Virus record (IMG/VR): IMGVR_UViG_3300008108_001216
Coordinates: 1 to 23,773 of that record
From: a virus
DNA length: 23,773 bases
Direction: 5' to 3' (one strand)
The notes below the pieces were generated by a model. It was not told the DNA's origin, ran no database searches, and saw only the letters and a list, made by a program, of their open reading frames with translations. Below, piece after piece: positions 9,498-15,863 of the stretch. Within the stretch, counting starts at the first letter, position 1; each line of letters opens with the position of its first letter. Position numbers and translations under genes: made by a program.

Positions 9498-10081
9498 TCG
9501 AGCATATCCGCTTTTATGGACATTACAGCTTTCTTTGCATCCCGTATTTTCATTGTTTTTATATGATCAGTCTCTTTCTGCATTATTTCATTAGATTCAC
9601 AACGCTCTATGATAGCACACCTAATAGAGTAATTATCTTTATCATACCATTCCTGCATATTCTTAGAGCGATGACTCTTTTTTCCTAAGTGATACATATG
9701 GTCCTGTAGTCTTTTTTTAATATTTATACTTGCACCAATATATACTTTAATATTATTGACTTTTATATTTCTTTCAGGATCATTCTTATCATAGTTCCAT
9801 AAGAAATAGATAACATAAATTCCACAAATATTTGAATCTAAATTATCTATATTTTCTATATGCTCCCACGACTTAACAACTGATTGGTCTATTCTTGACT
9901 TTATGCCCCTATTTTTAAACATCAAGGACATATAAGACTTGGTGACATTATATTTATCTAGTAATATTTTTGTAGAATATCCATCCTCATAATCCTTTAT
10001 TAAATCTCTTTCATCAACTCCATTTAATATAGTTTTTACTTTTCTCTTCTTCTTGTCCTTTGATCCTTTTGGTCGCCCCAC
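9494..10081 (-). CDS. GIY-YIG endonuclease with N-terminal DNA-binding segment
   Basis: A 195-residue protein. It begins MGRPKGSKDKKKRKVK, an AT-hook-like basic start, followed by a probable helix-turn-helix (about 33-60, GYSTKILLDKYNVTKSYMS). The catalytic domain has GIY at 87-89, YIG at 114-116, R124 in NIKKRLQDH, and E170, in the family order, so it should be active. Placing the DNA-binding part at the N-terminus differs from I-TevI, where it is C-terminal. It shares a transcript with the overlapping HNH gene. The adjacent exported-protein gene is only 2 nt upstream. Confidence 0.9.
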   Translation of the reverse strand: MGRPKGSKDKKKRKVKTILNGVDERDLIKDYEDGYSTKILLDKYNVTKSYMSLMFKNRGIKSRIDQSVVKSWEHIENIDNLDSNICGIYVIYFLWNYDKNDPERNIKVNNIKVYIGASINIKKRLQDHMYHLGKKSHRSKNMQEWYDKDNYSIRCAIIERCESNEIMQKETDHIKTMKIRDAKKAVMSIKADMLE

Positions 10082-10083
10082 AA

Positions 10084-10380
10084 TTAATACCTATAATGAT
10101 AGTATGGAATATAATAGTTACTGTTAAAACAGCATCTGTGATAGTTCACAGGAACAGCAACAGGATAATACGTATTATACTGAGGAACCACCACTACCGG
10201 TACCGGAACAATTTTTACCACAGGAACCCAAACTGTTTGATTTACAACTGTTGTTACAGGAACCAATGATGTTGTAGCATACTGAACATTTTGAGGCTGA
10301 TACTCTACCACTACATTTTGACCGTAAACCCCACAACAAAATAACATAACCATCAGACCAACCACACTCTTGCATAACAT
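10084..10380 (-). CDS. Small exported Val/Pro/Tyr-rich protein (98 aa)
   Basis: I chose the ATG at 10380, because AAGGAG lies 7 nt upstream; the frame is open further but through non-coding sequence. It begins MLCKSVVGLMVMLFCCGVYGQ, a typical signal peptide with likely cleavage near VYG-Q. The mature part is repetitive and rich in Val, Pro, Gln and Tyr (VVKIVPVPVVVVPQYN) and ends in a Tyr/His run. It looks like a secreted or surface-attached protein of unknown role. The following GIY-YIG gene starts almost at its stop. Confidence 0.8.
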   Translation of the reverse strand: MLCKSVVGLMVMLFCCGVYGQNVVVEYQPQNVQYATTSLVPVTTVVNQTVWVPVVKIVPVPVVVVPQYNTYYPVAVPVNYHRCCFNSNYYIPYYHYRY

Positions 10381-10410
10381 ATAAAGTCTCCTTTTTAAAT
10401 AAAGTATAAA

Positions 10411-10438
10411 TAAAAATAGCAAGCATTTCTGCTTGCTA
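10411..10438 (-). terminator. Intrinsic terminator
   Basis: A perfect 9-bp stem, TAGCAAGCA/TGCTTGCTA (10417-10438), with a 4-nt loop. On the minus strand it is followed by TTTTTA. It lies after the small DNA-binding gene and before the exported-protein gene, separating the two minus-strand units. Confidence 0.82.
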
Positions 10439-10466
10439 CTTCTACATAAAAATCACACAATAAATA

Positions 10467-10694
10467 TCATACAGTAACTGACTCTCCGCTATTTTCCACA
10501 GGCTTATTCTTGCAAGGACGCCCCCTTGGCTTTTTTAGTGTTAGCTTTCGCCTCTGACGACGCACCATTGCTGTACTAATATTTTGTCCTGTAATTTGAC
10601 TTAGTTTAACTGCTATAGTTTCATCAGGCATAGACAAATGGTTATCTTTGATGAAACTGATTTCCGAATCGTTCCATTTCTTATAAGTGGCCAT
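10467..10694 (-). CDS. Small DNA-binding protein, SANT/Myb-like with AT-hook
   Basis: A 75-residue protein. It begins MATYKKWNDSEISFIKDN, a W-x-x-x-E-x-x-F-I-K pattern typical of SANT/Myb-like or MADF-like helical domains, continues DETIAVKLSQITGQ and MVRRQRRKLTLKKPRGRP. The GRP core flanked by basic residues is an AT-hook. It is probably a regulator or nucleoid protein. The start has GAGGA 7 nt upstream. It is divergent from the late operon, so it could regulate the 10.7-kb promoters; that is inference. Confidence 0.75.
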   Translation of the reverse strand: MATYKKWNDSEISFIKDNHLSMPDETIAVKLSQITGQNISTAMVRRQRRKLTLKKPRGRPCKNKPVENSGESVTV

Positions 10695-10711
10695 AAATAT
10701 CCTCGTTAAAG

Positions 10712-10739
10712 TTGACTAATGTGTACCTAACAGTATTAT
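10712..10739 (+). promoter_or_regulatory. Rightward promoter (TTGACT-16-TATTAT)
   Basis: On the plus strand TTGACT and TATTAT are 16 nt apart, in the divergent gap, 36 nt before the first rightward start codon. It should initiate the rightward block beginning with the 52-residue gene and the sigma-like gene. Confidence 0.6.
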
Positions 10740-10765
10740 AGTAATAGTTGACCTCTTTTGTGCAA
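10735..10765 (-). promoter_or_regulatory. Possible leftward promoter (TTGCAC-19-TATAAT)
   Basis: The minus strand has a consensus TATAAT, overlapping the rightward -10 box, but the nearest -35-like hexamer, TTGCAC, is 19 nt away. It would drive the small DNA-binding gene. The overlap of the two -10 boxes suggests mutual interference. Confidence 0.4.
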
Positions 10766-10774
10766 GGAGAAAAA

Positions 10775-10933
10775 ATGACTAATATAGAATTAAATTTAGC
10801 CAATTCTGAGTTGGTGGTAAAAGCATCAGGAAGTTTTGATTGCAGCAAAGATCTAGAATTACCACAAGGAAAAAGTATAGCTGAATTATTATATGACCAA
10901 AAAAAAGAACACAAAGAAAATACCCCCAAATAA
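10775..10933 (+). CDS. Hypothetical small protein (52 aa)
   Basis: The ATG at 10775 has a strong ribosome site, AAGGAGAAAAA. The product begins MTNIELNLANSELVVKAS and contains GSFDCSKDLELPQGKS and a charged C-terminus (YDQKKEHKEN). It overlaps the sigma-like gene by 41 nt, so that gene may depend on its translation. No family recognised. Confidence 0.7.
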   Translation: MTNIELNLANSELVVKASGSFDCSKDLELPQGKSIAELLYDQKKEHKENTPK

Positions 10934-11558
10934 ATCATCTTCTTTACCCAATGGAGTAACCGAAGAAGAATTCCTCAAAGTCTTAGATGACATTAGCAAA
11001 AGATTAGGCCACAAATTTAAATTTGGCTATCATGACTTTGATGATATGAAACAACAGGCCGCTATTTTCGCATTAGAAGGTTTGGAAAAATACGACAACA
11101 GTCGCCCCCTTGAAAACTTCCTATGGACCCACGTTCGTAATCGTTTATTCAATTACAAAAGAGACAATTACCAACGCCCCGATAAACCATGCTTGAGTTG
11201 TCCACTTTACGACCCCCACTGCAAAAAATCCCTAAGTGGATGTCTTGATTTTCAGAACAAAAGCGACTGTGAGCTATATGCTGCTTGGGAAAATAGAAAT
11301 AATAGCAAGAAAAATATTATGAAACCCATTGGCATAGAAGATAGTGAAGACTACGGATCCAAACATCATACCAAAGGGGATATTAGTGATTTAGCCTTAA
11401 ATAAAGAGATAATTAACCTATTAGATGAAAAAATGCCAGCAGCCCATAGAGAATCATATCTCAAATTAAAATATGGCGAAAAATTAAATAAGAGTGATCT
11501 TAACAGATTAATTTTAATCATTAAGGAAATAATCAATGACTCAAATCTCTCAGAATAA
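10893..11558 (+). CDS. Sigma-70 region-2-like factor (probable late sigma)
   Basis: A 221-residue protein. Residues about 46-95 (HDFDDMKQQAAIFALEGLEKYDNSR as split motifs HDFDDMKQQA, LEGLEKYD, FLWTHVRNRLFNYKR) match the sigma region 2 pattern of core binding and -10 recognition. Next comes a Cys-rich insert with Cys at 100, 103, 110, 117 and 126, possibly a zinc site. The C-terminus (ALNKEIINLLDEKMP...YLKLKYGEKL) may be a reduced region 4. It resembles the divergent late sigma factors of T4-like phages (gp55 analogues). It probably directs transcription of the virion genes to its right. No good ribosome site precedes the ATG, which overlaps the upstream gene. Confidence 0.75.
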   Translation: MTKKKNTKKIPPNKSSSLPNGVTEEEFLKVLDDISKRLGHKFKFGYHDFDDMKQQAAIFALEGLEKYDNSRPLENFLWTHVRNRLFNYKRDNYQRPDKPCLSCPLYDPHCKKSLSGCLDFQNKSDCELYAAWENRNNSKKNIMKPIGIEDSEDYGSKHHTKGDISDLALNKEIINLLDEKMPAAHRESYLKLKYGEKLNKSDLNRLILIIKEIINDSNLSE

Positions 11559-11667
11559 CAAAGGCCCCAAAAAGAGAGGCCAGCTAAGTTTGGAAGAAGA
11601 GAAATATATCAGAGAACACATATCTTCACTGACAATTGACCAAATTTCCACAAACCTTAACCGTTGA
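11536..11667 (+). pseudogene. 5' fragment of a small-terminase-like gene, ended by in-frame TGA
   Basis: The ATG at 11536 overlaps the end of the sigma-like gene. The fragment begins MTQISQNNKGPKKRGQL and contains LTIDQISTNLNR, which looks like the start of a helix-turn-helix. It stops at the TGA at 11665, but the same frame continues open without interruption to 12288. In the +1 frame the bases right after the break read TVET, which would extend the helix-turn-helix as LNR-TVET. This suggests that one or two small indels broke a single gene. Confidence 0.55.
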
Positions 11668-11751
11668 AACAAATTACACAAAAAGAATTTTTGGACCGAA
11701 ATTGAACGTCAGTTTGATAGTGATAGCGGCGAATTAGAATACTTTGAAAAT

Positions 11752-12288
11752 GTGTGGATAAATTTAATCAAACAATACCGAGAAGATGTTCTTCCTGCTG
11801 AAGAATTACAGATAAAGCAATTTATCACTATTGATATTCTTATTAACCGAAGCATGAAAGAGCGAAAACGCCATATTGCAGAAACAGACAAATTACAAAA
11901 GTTGGTGGACAAAGAGTATGAAAAGCCAGAAGACACACGAGACATTCCAAAACTTGCTAATTTAGAAACTCAATTAAGTTTTGCACGAAACAGCATAGCA
12001 AATTACACCAATGAATATACTAAATTACTTAATGAACAGCAAAAGATCAGTAAAGATCTAAAGGCCACGCGCGAACAGCGTATCAAAAGAATAGAAGACG
12101 GCAAAAGTAGCTGGACAGGACTAATACGAATGTTAGAAGACGAAGAGATAAGAGAAAAAGAAGGAAAAGAAATGGAAATACTAGCATTAGCCACTGAAAA
12201 GATAAAAGAAAAACTACACAGTTATCATAATTATGCTGATAATACTGTGGATCAGCCATTTTTAACACCAGATAGTATTAAGGAATAA
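11752..12288 (+). CDS. Coiled-coil protein, probable small terminase subunit, 3' part
   Basis: The longest usable start after the TGA is the GTG at 11752, but the frame is open back to 11668 and that part (FWTEIERQFDSDSG) looks coding. The product is mostly a long charged coiled coil (about residues 30-135), with KDLKATREQRIKRIEDGKSSW, and ends DNTVDQPFLTPDSIKE. From memory, similar proteins sit just before TerL in related phages and are sometimes called small terminase subunits. Together with the 5' fragment it would be about 250 residues. A possible internal ribosome site is not evident. Confidence 0.6.
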   Translation: MWINLIKQYREDVLPAEELQIKQFITIDILINRSMKERKRHIAETDKLQKLVDKEYEKPEDTRDIPKLANLETQLSFARNSIANYTNEYTKLLNEQQKISKDLKATREQRIKRIEDGKSSWTGLIRMLEDEEIREKEGKEMEILALATEKIKEKLHSYHNYADNTVDQPFLTPDSIKE

Positions 12289-12290
12289 GT

Positions 12291-13268
12291 ATGAAAACAG
12301 CACTAGTAACAGGAGTAACAGGTCAAGACGGAAGTTATTTGTGTGATCTGCTACTAGACAAAGAATACTCTGTGGTGGGATTATACAGACGCTCCAGCAA
12401 CAATAACTTTGAGCGAATCAAACATCTTTTAGATCATCCGCGTTTATCCCTAGAAGAATTTGATTTAACCGATCCTAACGGAATTAATACCACTTTACGC
12501 AAACATCAACCTGATGAATTTTATAATCTGGCTGCTCAGAGTCATGTTGGCACCAGTTTCAAACAGCCAACAACAACTTTCGAAATTGATGCTGTGGGAG
12601 TAATTAATTTACTAGAAGCTATCAAAAATTATAGTCCATTAACCAGATTCTATCAGGCTGGTACTAGCGAAATGTTTGGGCGAAACTTTGATACCAAGGA
12701 CGGACACAAATACCAGAGTGAGATGACCAAGATGCTTCCTCAGAGTCCATACGGGGTGGCTAAATTAGCAGCTTATCATATGGTACAAATTTATCGATCA
12801 GCATATAATTTATACTGTTGCTGTGGAATACTTTTTAATCACGAAAGTCCACGAAGAGGAGAATGTTTTGTAACACGAAAAATTACGAAATATATTGGGG
12901 ATTTAATTAAGAATAAAAATAAAGGACTTCTTGAACTAGGTAATCTTGATGCTCATAGAGACTGGGGACATGCTAAAGATTATGTTTATGGAATGTATTT
13001 AATGTTGCAACAAGCTAATGCTGATGACTATGTTTTGTCAACAGGAGAGACACATAGCGTAAAAGAATTTTTAATAGCAGCATTTAATTCTGTAGATCTA
13101 GATTATAATAAGTATACTGTTATTAATGAAAACTTATTTAGACCAGCAGAAGTAGATTATTTGAGAGGAGATTCGTCAAAAGCTAGAGAAAAATTAGGAT
13201 GGGCTCCTACCTACACATTCGATACTCTAGTAAAAGACATGATAAATAGTGATTGTTATGGTTCGTAA
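12291..13268 (+). CDS. gmd: GDP-mannose 4,6-dehydratase
   Basis: An extended short-chain dehydrogenase of 325 residues, close to the family's usual 320-370. It converts GDP-mannose to GDP-4-keto-6-deoxymannose, the precursor of GDP-fucose and related sugars. Residues 8-14 (GVTGQDG) are the NADP-binding loop. NLAAQSHV (79-86), T125-S126-E127 in TSEMFG, and Y154-xxx-K158 (SPYGVAK) form the active site, and NHESPRRGE fits the substrate/NADP region. All key residues are present. AAGGAATAAGT gives the ribosome site, 2 nt after the upstream stop. It is an auxiliary metabolic gene placed inside the packaging module and may alter host surface glycans or glycosylate phage components. Confidence 0.95.
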   Translation: MKTALVTGVTGQDGSYLCDLLLDKEYSVVGLYRRSSNNNFERIKHLLDHPRLSLEEFDLTDPNGINTTLRKHQPDEFYNLAAQSHVGTSFKQPTTTFEIDAVGVINLLEAIKNYSPLTRFYQAGTSEMFGRNFDTKDGHKYQSEMTKMLPQSPYGVAKLAAYHMVQIYRSAYNLYCCCGILFNHESPRRGECFVTRKITKYIGDLIKNKNKGLLELGNLDAHRDWGHAKDYVYGMYLMLQQANADDYVLSTGETHSVKEFLIAAFNSVDLDYNKYTVINENLFRPAEVDYLRGDSSKAREKLGWAPTYTFDTLVKDMINSDCYGS

Positions 13269-13533
13269 TTTTGATGATCCCTTATACAAGAAGTGGAGAA
13301 AAGAAGTATATAAAAGAGATAACTTTAAATGCCAATGGCCAGGATGTAATGTTGGTAAAAAATTGAATGCTCATCATATTAAAACTTGGAGCGAATATCC
13401 TGGACTTCGATTTTGTGTAGAGAATGGTATAACTCTATGCTATTATCATCATAAAATGATCAAGAACTTAGAGCATTTATACGAAGCAGTATTTTTGAAA
13501 ATCATAGCTAATAAAAGGTCTTCAAATGAGTAA
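13258..13533 (+). CDS. HNH endonuclease (91 aa)
   Basis: The ATG at 13258 overlaps the end of the dehydratase gene; a GTG at 13249 is also in frame. The metal site is visible: C25 and C30 (CQWPGC), AHH at 38-40, N56 in ENGITLC, C61 and HH at 64-65, the classic short HNH pattern. Small HNH proteins beside terminases often assist packaging or act as homing nucleases. The ERCC4-type gene overlaps its end. Confidence 0.9.
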   Translation: MVRNFDDPLYKKWRKEVYKRDNFKCQWPGCNVGKKLNAHHIKTWSEYPGLRFCVENGITLCYYHHKMIKNLEHLYEAVFLKIIANKRSSNE

Positions 13534-13999
13534 TTACGATGATTTTGTAATAATTGTTGATACCAGAGAACAACAACCATGGTCTTTTGATCATTATACA
13601 AAAGCTAACAAAAAATTAGATACTGGAGACTACAGCATAGAGGGACTAGAAACAATTTTAGCTATAGAGAGAAAAAAGAGCGCTAGCGAATTTGCCAATA
13701 ACATAACAGAAAGTCGTTTCAAAGATGTTGTTGAGCGATTAAGTCATGTCAAATATGCATTTTTACTATTAGAATTTGATTTAGAAGATATCTTAATTTA
13801 TCCTGTTGGCAGTAATGTACCTAAAAGACTATGGGATAAAATTAAAATTAGTCCAGCATTTATTATGAAACATATTTTAGAACTGCAAATTAATCATAAT
13901 ATAAAAATAGTATTTTGTGGAGATAGTAGTAATGCCGAAAAAATGGCAGAATATATTCTAAAAAAGGTAAATTACATTGAGCGAATCCAGAAAAAATAA
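13526..13999 (+). CDS. ERCC4/XPF-type nuclease
   Basis: A 157-residue single-domain nuclease. The active site reads DTREQ (12-16), GDYS (34-37) and ERK (48-50), the order found in the XPF/ERCC4 fold (GDx...ERKxxxD; the usual last Asp is Glu here, SASEF). It probably cleaves branched DNA and may resolve junctions before packaging. Its start overlaps the HNH stop by 8 nt and its end overlaps the TerL start by 23 nt, so all three are translated together. Confidence 0.87.
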   Translation: MSNYDDFVIIVDTREQQPWSFDHYTKANKKLDTGDYSIEGLETILAIERKKSASEFANNITESRFKDVVERLSHVKYAFLLLEFDLEDILIYPVGSNVPKRLWDKIKISPAFIMKHILELQINHNIKIVFCGDSSNAEKMAEYILKKVNYIERIQKK

Positions 14000-15341
14000 T
14001 TTTGATGATGCATGGCTGGGTCTAGGAGACTTAGATTCTGTAACCATCTCCCGTAATCCTATGATTCATAGGTCAGAGGTAGATATCGAAAATCCTGACT
14101 TGCATCTTGTTAGGCTATTCAAAGATCCAAGATATATTGGTAGTATGGTAAAGATGTTATTCAACATAGAATTGCATCCTATACAAATTGCTATTCTTCA
14201 AGAATTTTGGATACGAGCTTTTCCTATGTATATTGCTAGCCGTGGTTGGGGCAAAAGTTTTCTATTAGCGCTATATTGTATTATTAAATGTACATTTTGT
14301 CCGGGAACTAAAATAGTCGTGGTAGGAGCCGCATTTCGTCAGAGTAAAATCATTTTTGAATATATGGAAACTATTTGGAGGAATAGTCCTATATTGCGAA
14401 GCATATTTAATGGCAATGATGATGGTCCACGACGAGATGTTGACAGATGCACGATGAGACTAGGAGACAGTTGGACTATAGCCATTCCAATGGGCGACGG
14501 TAGTAAAATTAGAGGATTACGTGCCCATATTATTATTGCTGACGAATTTGCGTCTATATCACCAGATATCTACGAAACAGTAGTATCAGGATTCGCTGCT
14601 GTAAGTGCTAGTCCTATTCAGAATGTTAAAGAAGAAGCTAAAAAACAAGCAATGATTGAGGCGGGCATTTGGAACGATGAACTTGAAGCTTTAGAATATA
14701 AAATGGGTAATCAGGCTATTATTAGTGGTACAGCAGATTATGATTTCAAACATTTTGCTAGTTATTGGAAACGATATAAAGCTATAATAGAAAGCAAAGG
14801 AAACAGAAATAAACTAGAAGAAATTTTTAAAGGCGAAGTTCCTGATAATTTTAATTGGAAAGATTATAGTATTATTCGTATTCCTTATGAACTTATTCCA
14901 AAAGGATTCATGGACGACAAGCAAGTAAGTAGAGCTAAAGCTACTATTCATACTGGAATATATAATATGGAATATGCCGCATGTTTCGTAAAAGATAGCG
15001 AAGGTTTCTTTAGGCGTAGCCTAATAGAAAATTGTGTAACATCAGATCAAAATCCCATAACCGTTAATGACAAAGTTATAACATTTGATGCTGCAACCAG
15101 AGGCAATGCAAATTCTCAATATGTATATGGTATAGACCCTGCTAGTGAACAGGATAATTTTAGTATAGTTATATTAGAAGTATTTCCTGACCATAGAAGA
15201 ATAGTATATTGCTGGACTACTAACCGTAATAATTTTAAAGAAAGACTAAAGACTGGCCTTGTGCAGGACCATGATTTCTATGGTTTTTGTGCAAGAAAAT
15301 TGCTAAAGCAGATTGGACAAGTCAGGCTAATCATGGACTAA
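13977..15341 (+). CDS. Large terminase subunit, ATPase part (frame-disrupted)
   Basis: The start is the TTG at 13977, overlapping the previous gene; the sequence WLGLGDLDSVTISRNPM supports this long form. Walker A is SRGWGKS (88-94), Walker B IIIADE (185-190) with catalytic E190, and the coupling motif SGTA (250-253). The nuclease domain starts with VYGIDPASEQDNFSIV, containing the first metal aspartate (D387). After FYGFCARK (434-441) the frame runs into unrelated residues and stops at 15341. In relatives I recall, about 60-80 residues with a second acidic motif (ID-QGGG) follow here. That block is not in the window, and the protein resumes in another frame at 15287. Confidence 0.92.
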   Translation: MSESRKNNFDDAWLGLGDLDSVTISRNPMIHRSEVDIENPDLHLVRLFKDPRYIGSMVKMLFNIELHPIQIAILQEFWIRAFPMYIASRGWGKSFLLALYCIIKCTFCPGTKIVVVGAAFRQSKIIFEYMETIWRNSPILRSIFNGNDDGPRRDVDRCTMRLGDSWTIAIPMGDGSKIRGLRAHIIIADEFASISPDIYETVVSGFAAVSASPIQNVKEEAKKQAMIEAGIWNDELEALEYKMGNQAIISGTADYDFKHFASYWKRYKAIIESKGNRNKLEEIFKGEVPDNFNWKDYSIIRIPYELIPKGFMDDKQVSRAKATIHTGIYNMEYAACFVKDSEGFFRRSLIENCVTSDQNPITVNDKVITFDAATRGNANSQYVYGIDPASEQDNFSIVILEVFPDHRRIVYCWTTNRNNFKERLKTGLVQDHDFYGFCARKLLKQIGQVRLIMD

Positions 15342-15805
15342 GAAAAGATCTAGAAGATAAAATCTTATTATTTCCTCGTTTTGATAATTTAACTCTAGGT
15401 TTAGCACTAGACAAAGAAGGTAAAGATATTTTAACAGGAGATTTAAATCCTATTTATGATAGTTTAAGTGAATGTATACTAGAGATAGAAGAATTAAAAA
15501 ATGAATTAACAACCATAGTAATGACACAAACAAGCACAGGATCAGGAGCCAGAGATCGCTGGGATACTCCAGAAGTTAAATTACAAAATGGTAAAAAGGG
15601 AAGATTAAGAAAAGACCGATATAGCTCATTAGTAATAGCAAATATGTTAGCAAGACAAATGACTAGAACATTACAGCCAATAGAGTATGATGTAGTAGGG
15701 GATAATCGAATTAATGTTGTCAAACATGAGGGAGCCTTATATAAAGGGCCAGAATGGTTTACTGCTGGGGCAAATGACTCTGATTATCTAGGCATTTACA
15801 AGTAA
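15287..15805 (+). CDS. Large terminase subunit, nuclease C-terminal part
   Basis: This frame, one base behind the ATPase part, opens with KKIAKADWTSQANHGLRK and continues LLFPRFDNLTLGLALD, RDRWDTPEVK and GRLRKDRYSSLVIANMLAR, the conserved end of the TerL nuclease. The predicted start is a TTG with no ribosome site. A -1 shift on the AAGAAAATT sequence at about 15292-15300 would give FCARK-IAKADW. The simplest reading is an internal deletion with frameshift, but recoding or an assembly error is possible. If the gene is really like this, cleavage activity is probably lost. Confidence 0.85.
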   Translation: MCKKIAKADWTSQANHGLRKDLEDKILLFPRFDNLTLGLALDKEGKDILTGDLNPIYDSLSECILEIEELKNELTTIVMTQTSTGSGARDRWDTPEVKLQNGKKGRLRKDRYSSLVIANMLARQMTRTLQPIEYDVVGDNRINVVKHEGALYKGPEWFTAGANDSDYLGIYK

Positions 15806-15863
15806 AATGTGTATAAAATTTAACAATTGTATTATAATAGCATTGTAATTATATTAAAAAAAT
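15806..15863 (+). promoter_or_regulatory. AT-rich gap with possible late promoter before portal
   Basis: The 58-nt gap holds TATAAAAT (15812-15819), close to the T4-type late box TATAAATA, and a TATAAT at 15833-15838 with no good -35 box. Either could drive the portal gene, and the first would fit a phage-encoded late sigma. Evidence is weak. Confidence 0.3.

Noticed and set aside
10403-10410. TATAAATA, the T4 late promoter box, on the plus strand
   Set aside because: It points into the 3' end of a minus-strand gene with no plus-strand gene near; it is probably chance in AT-rich sequence.
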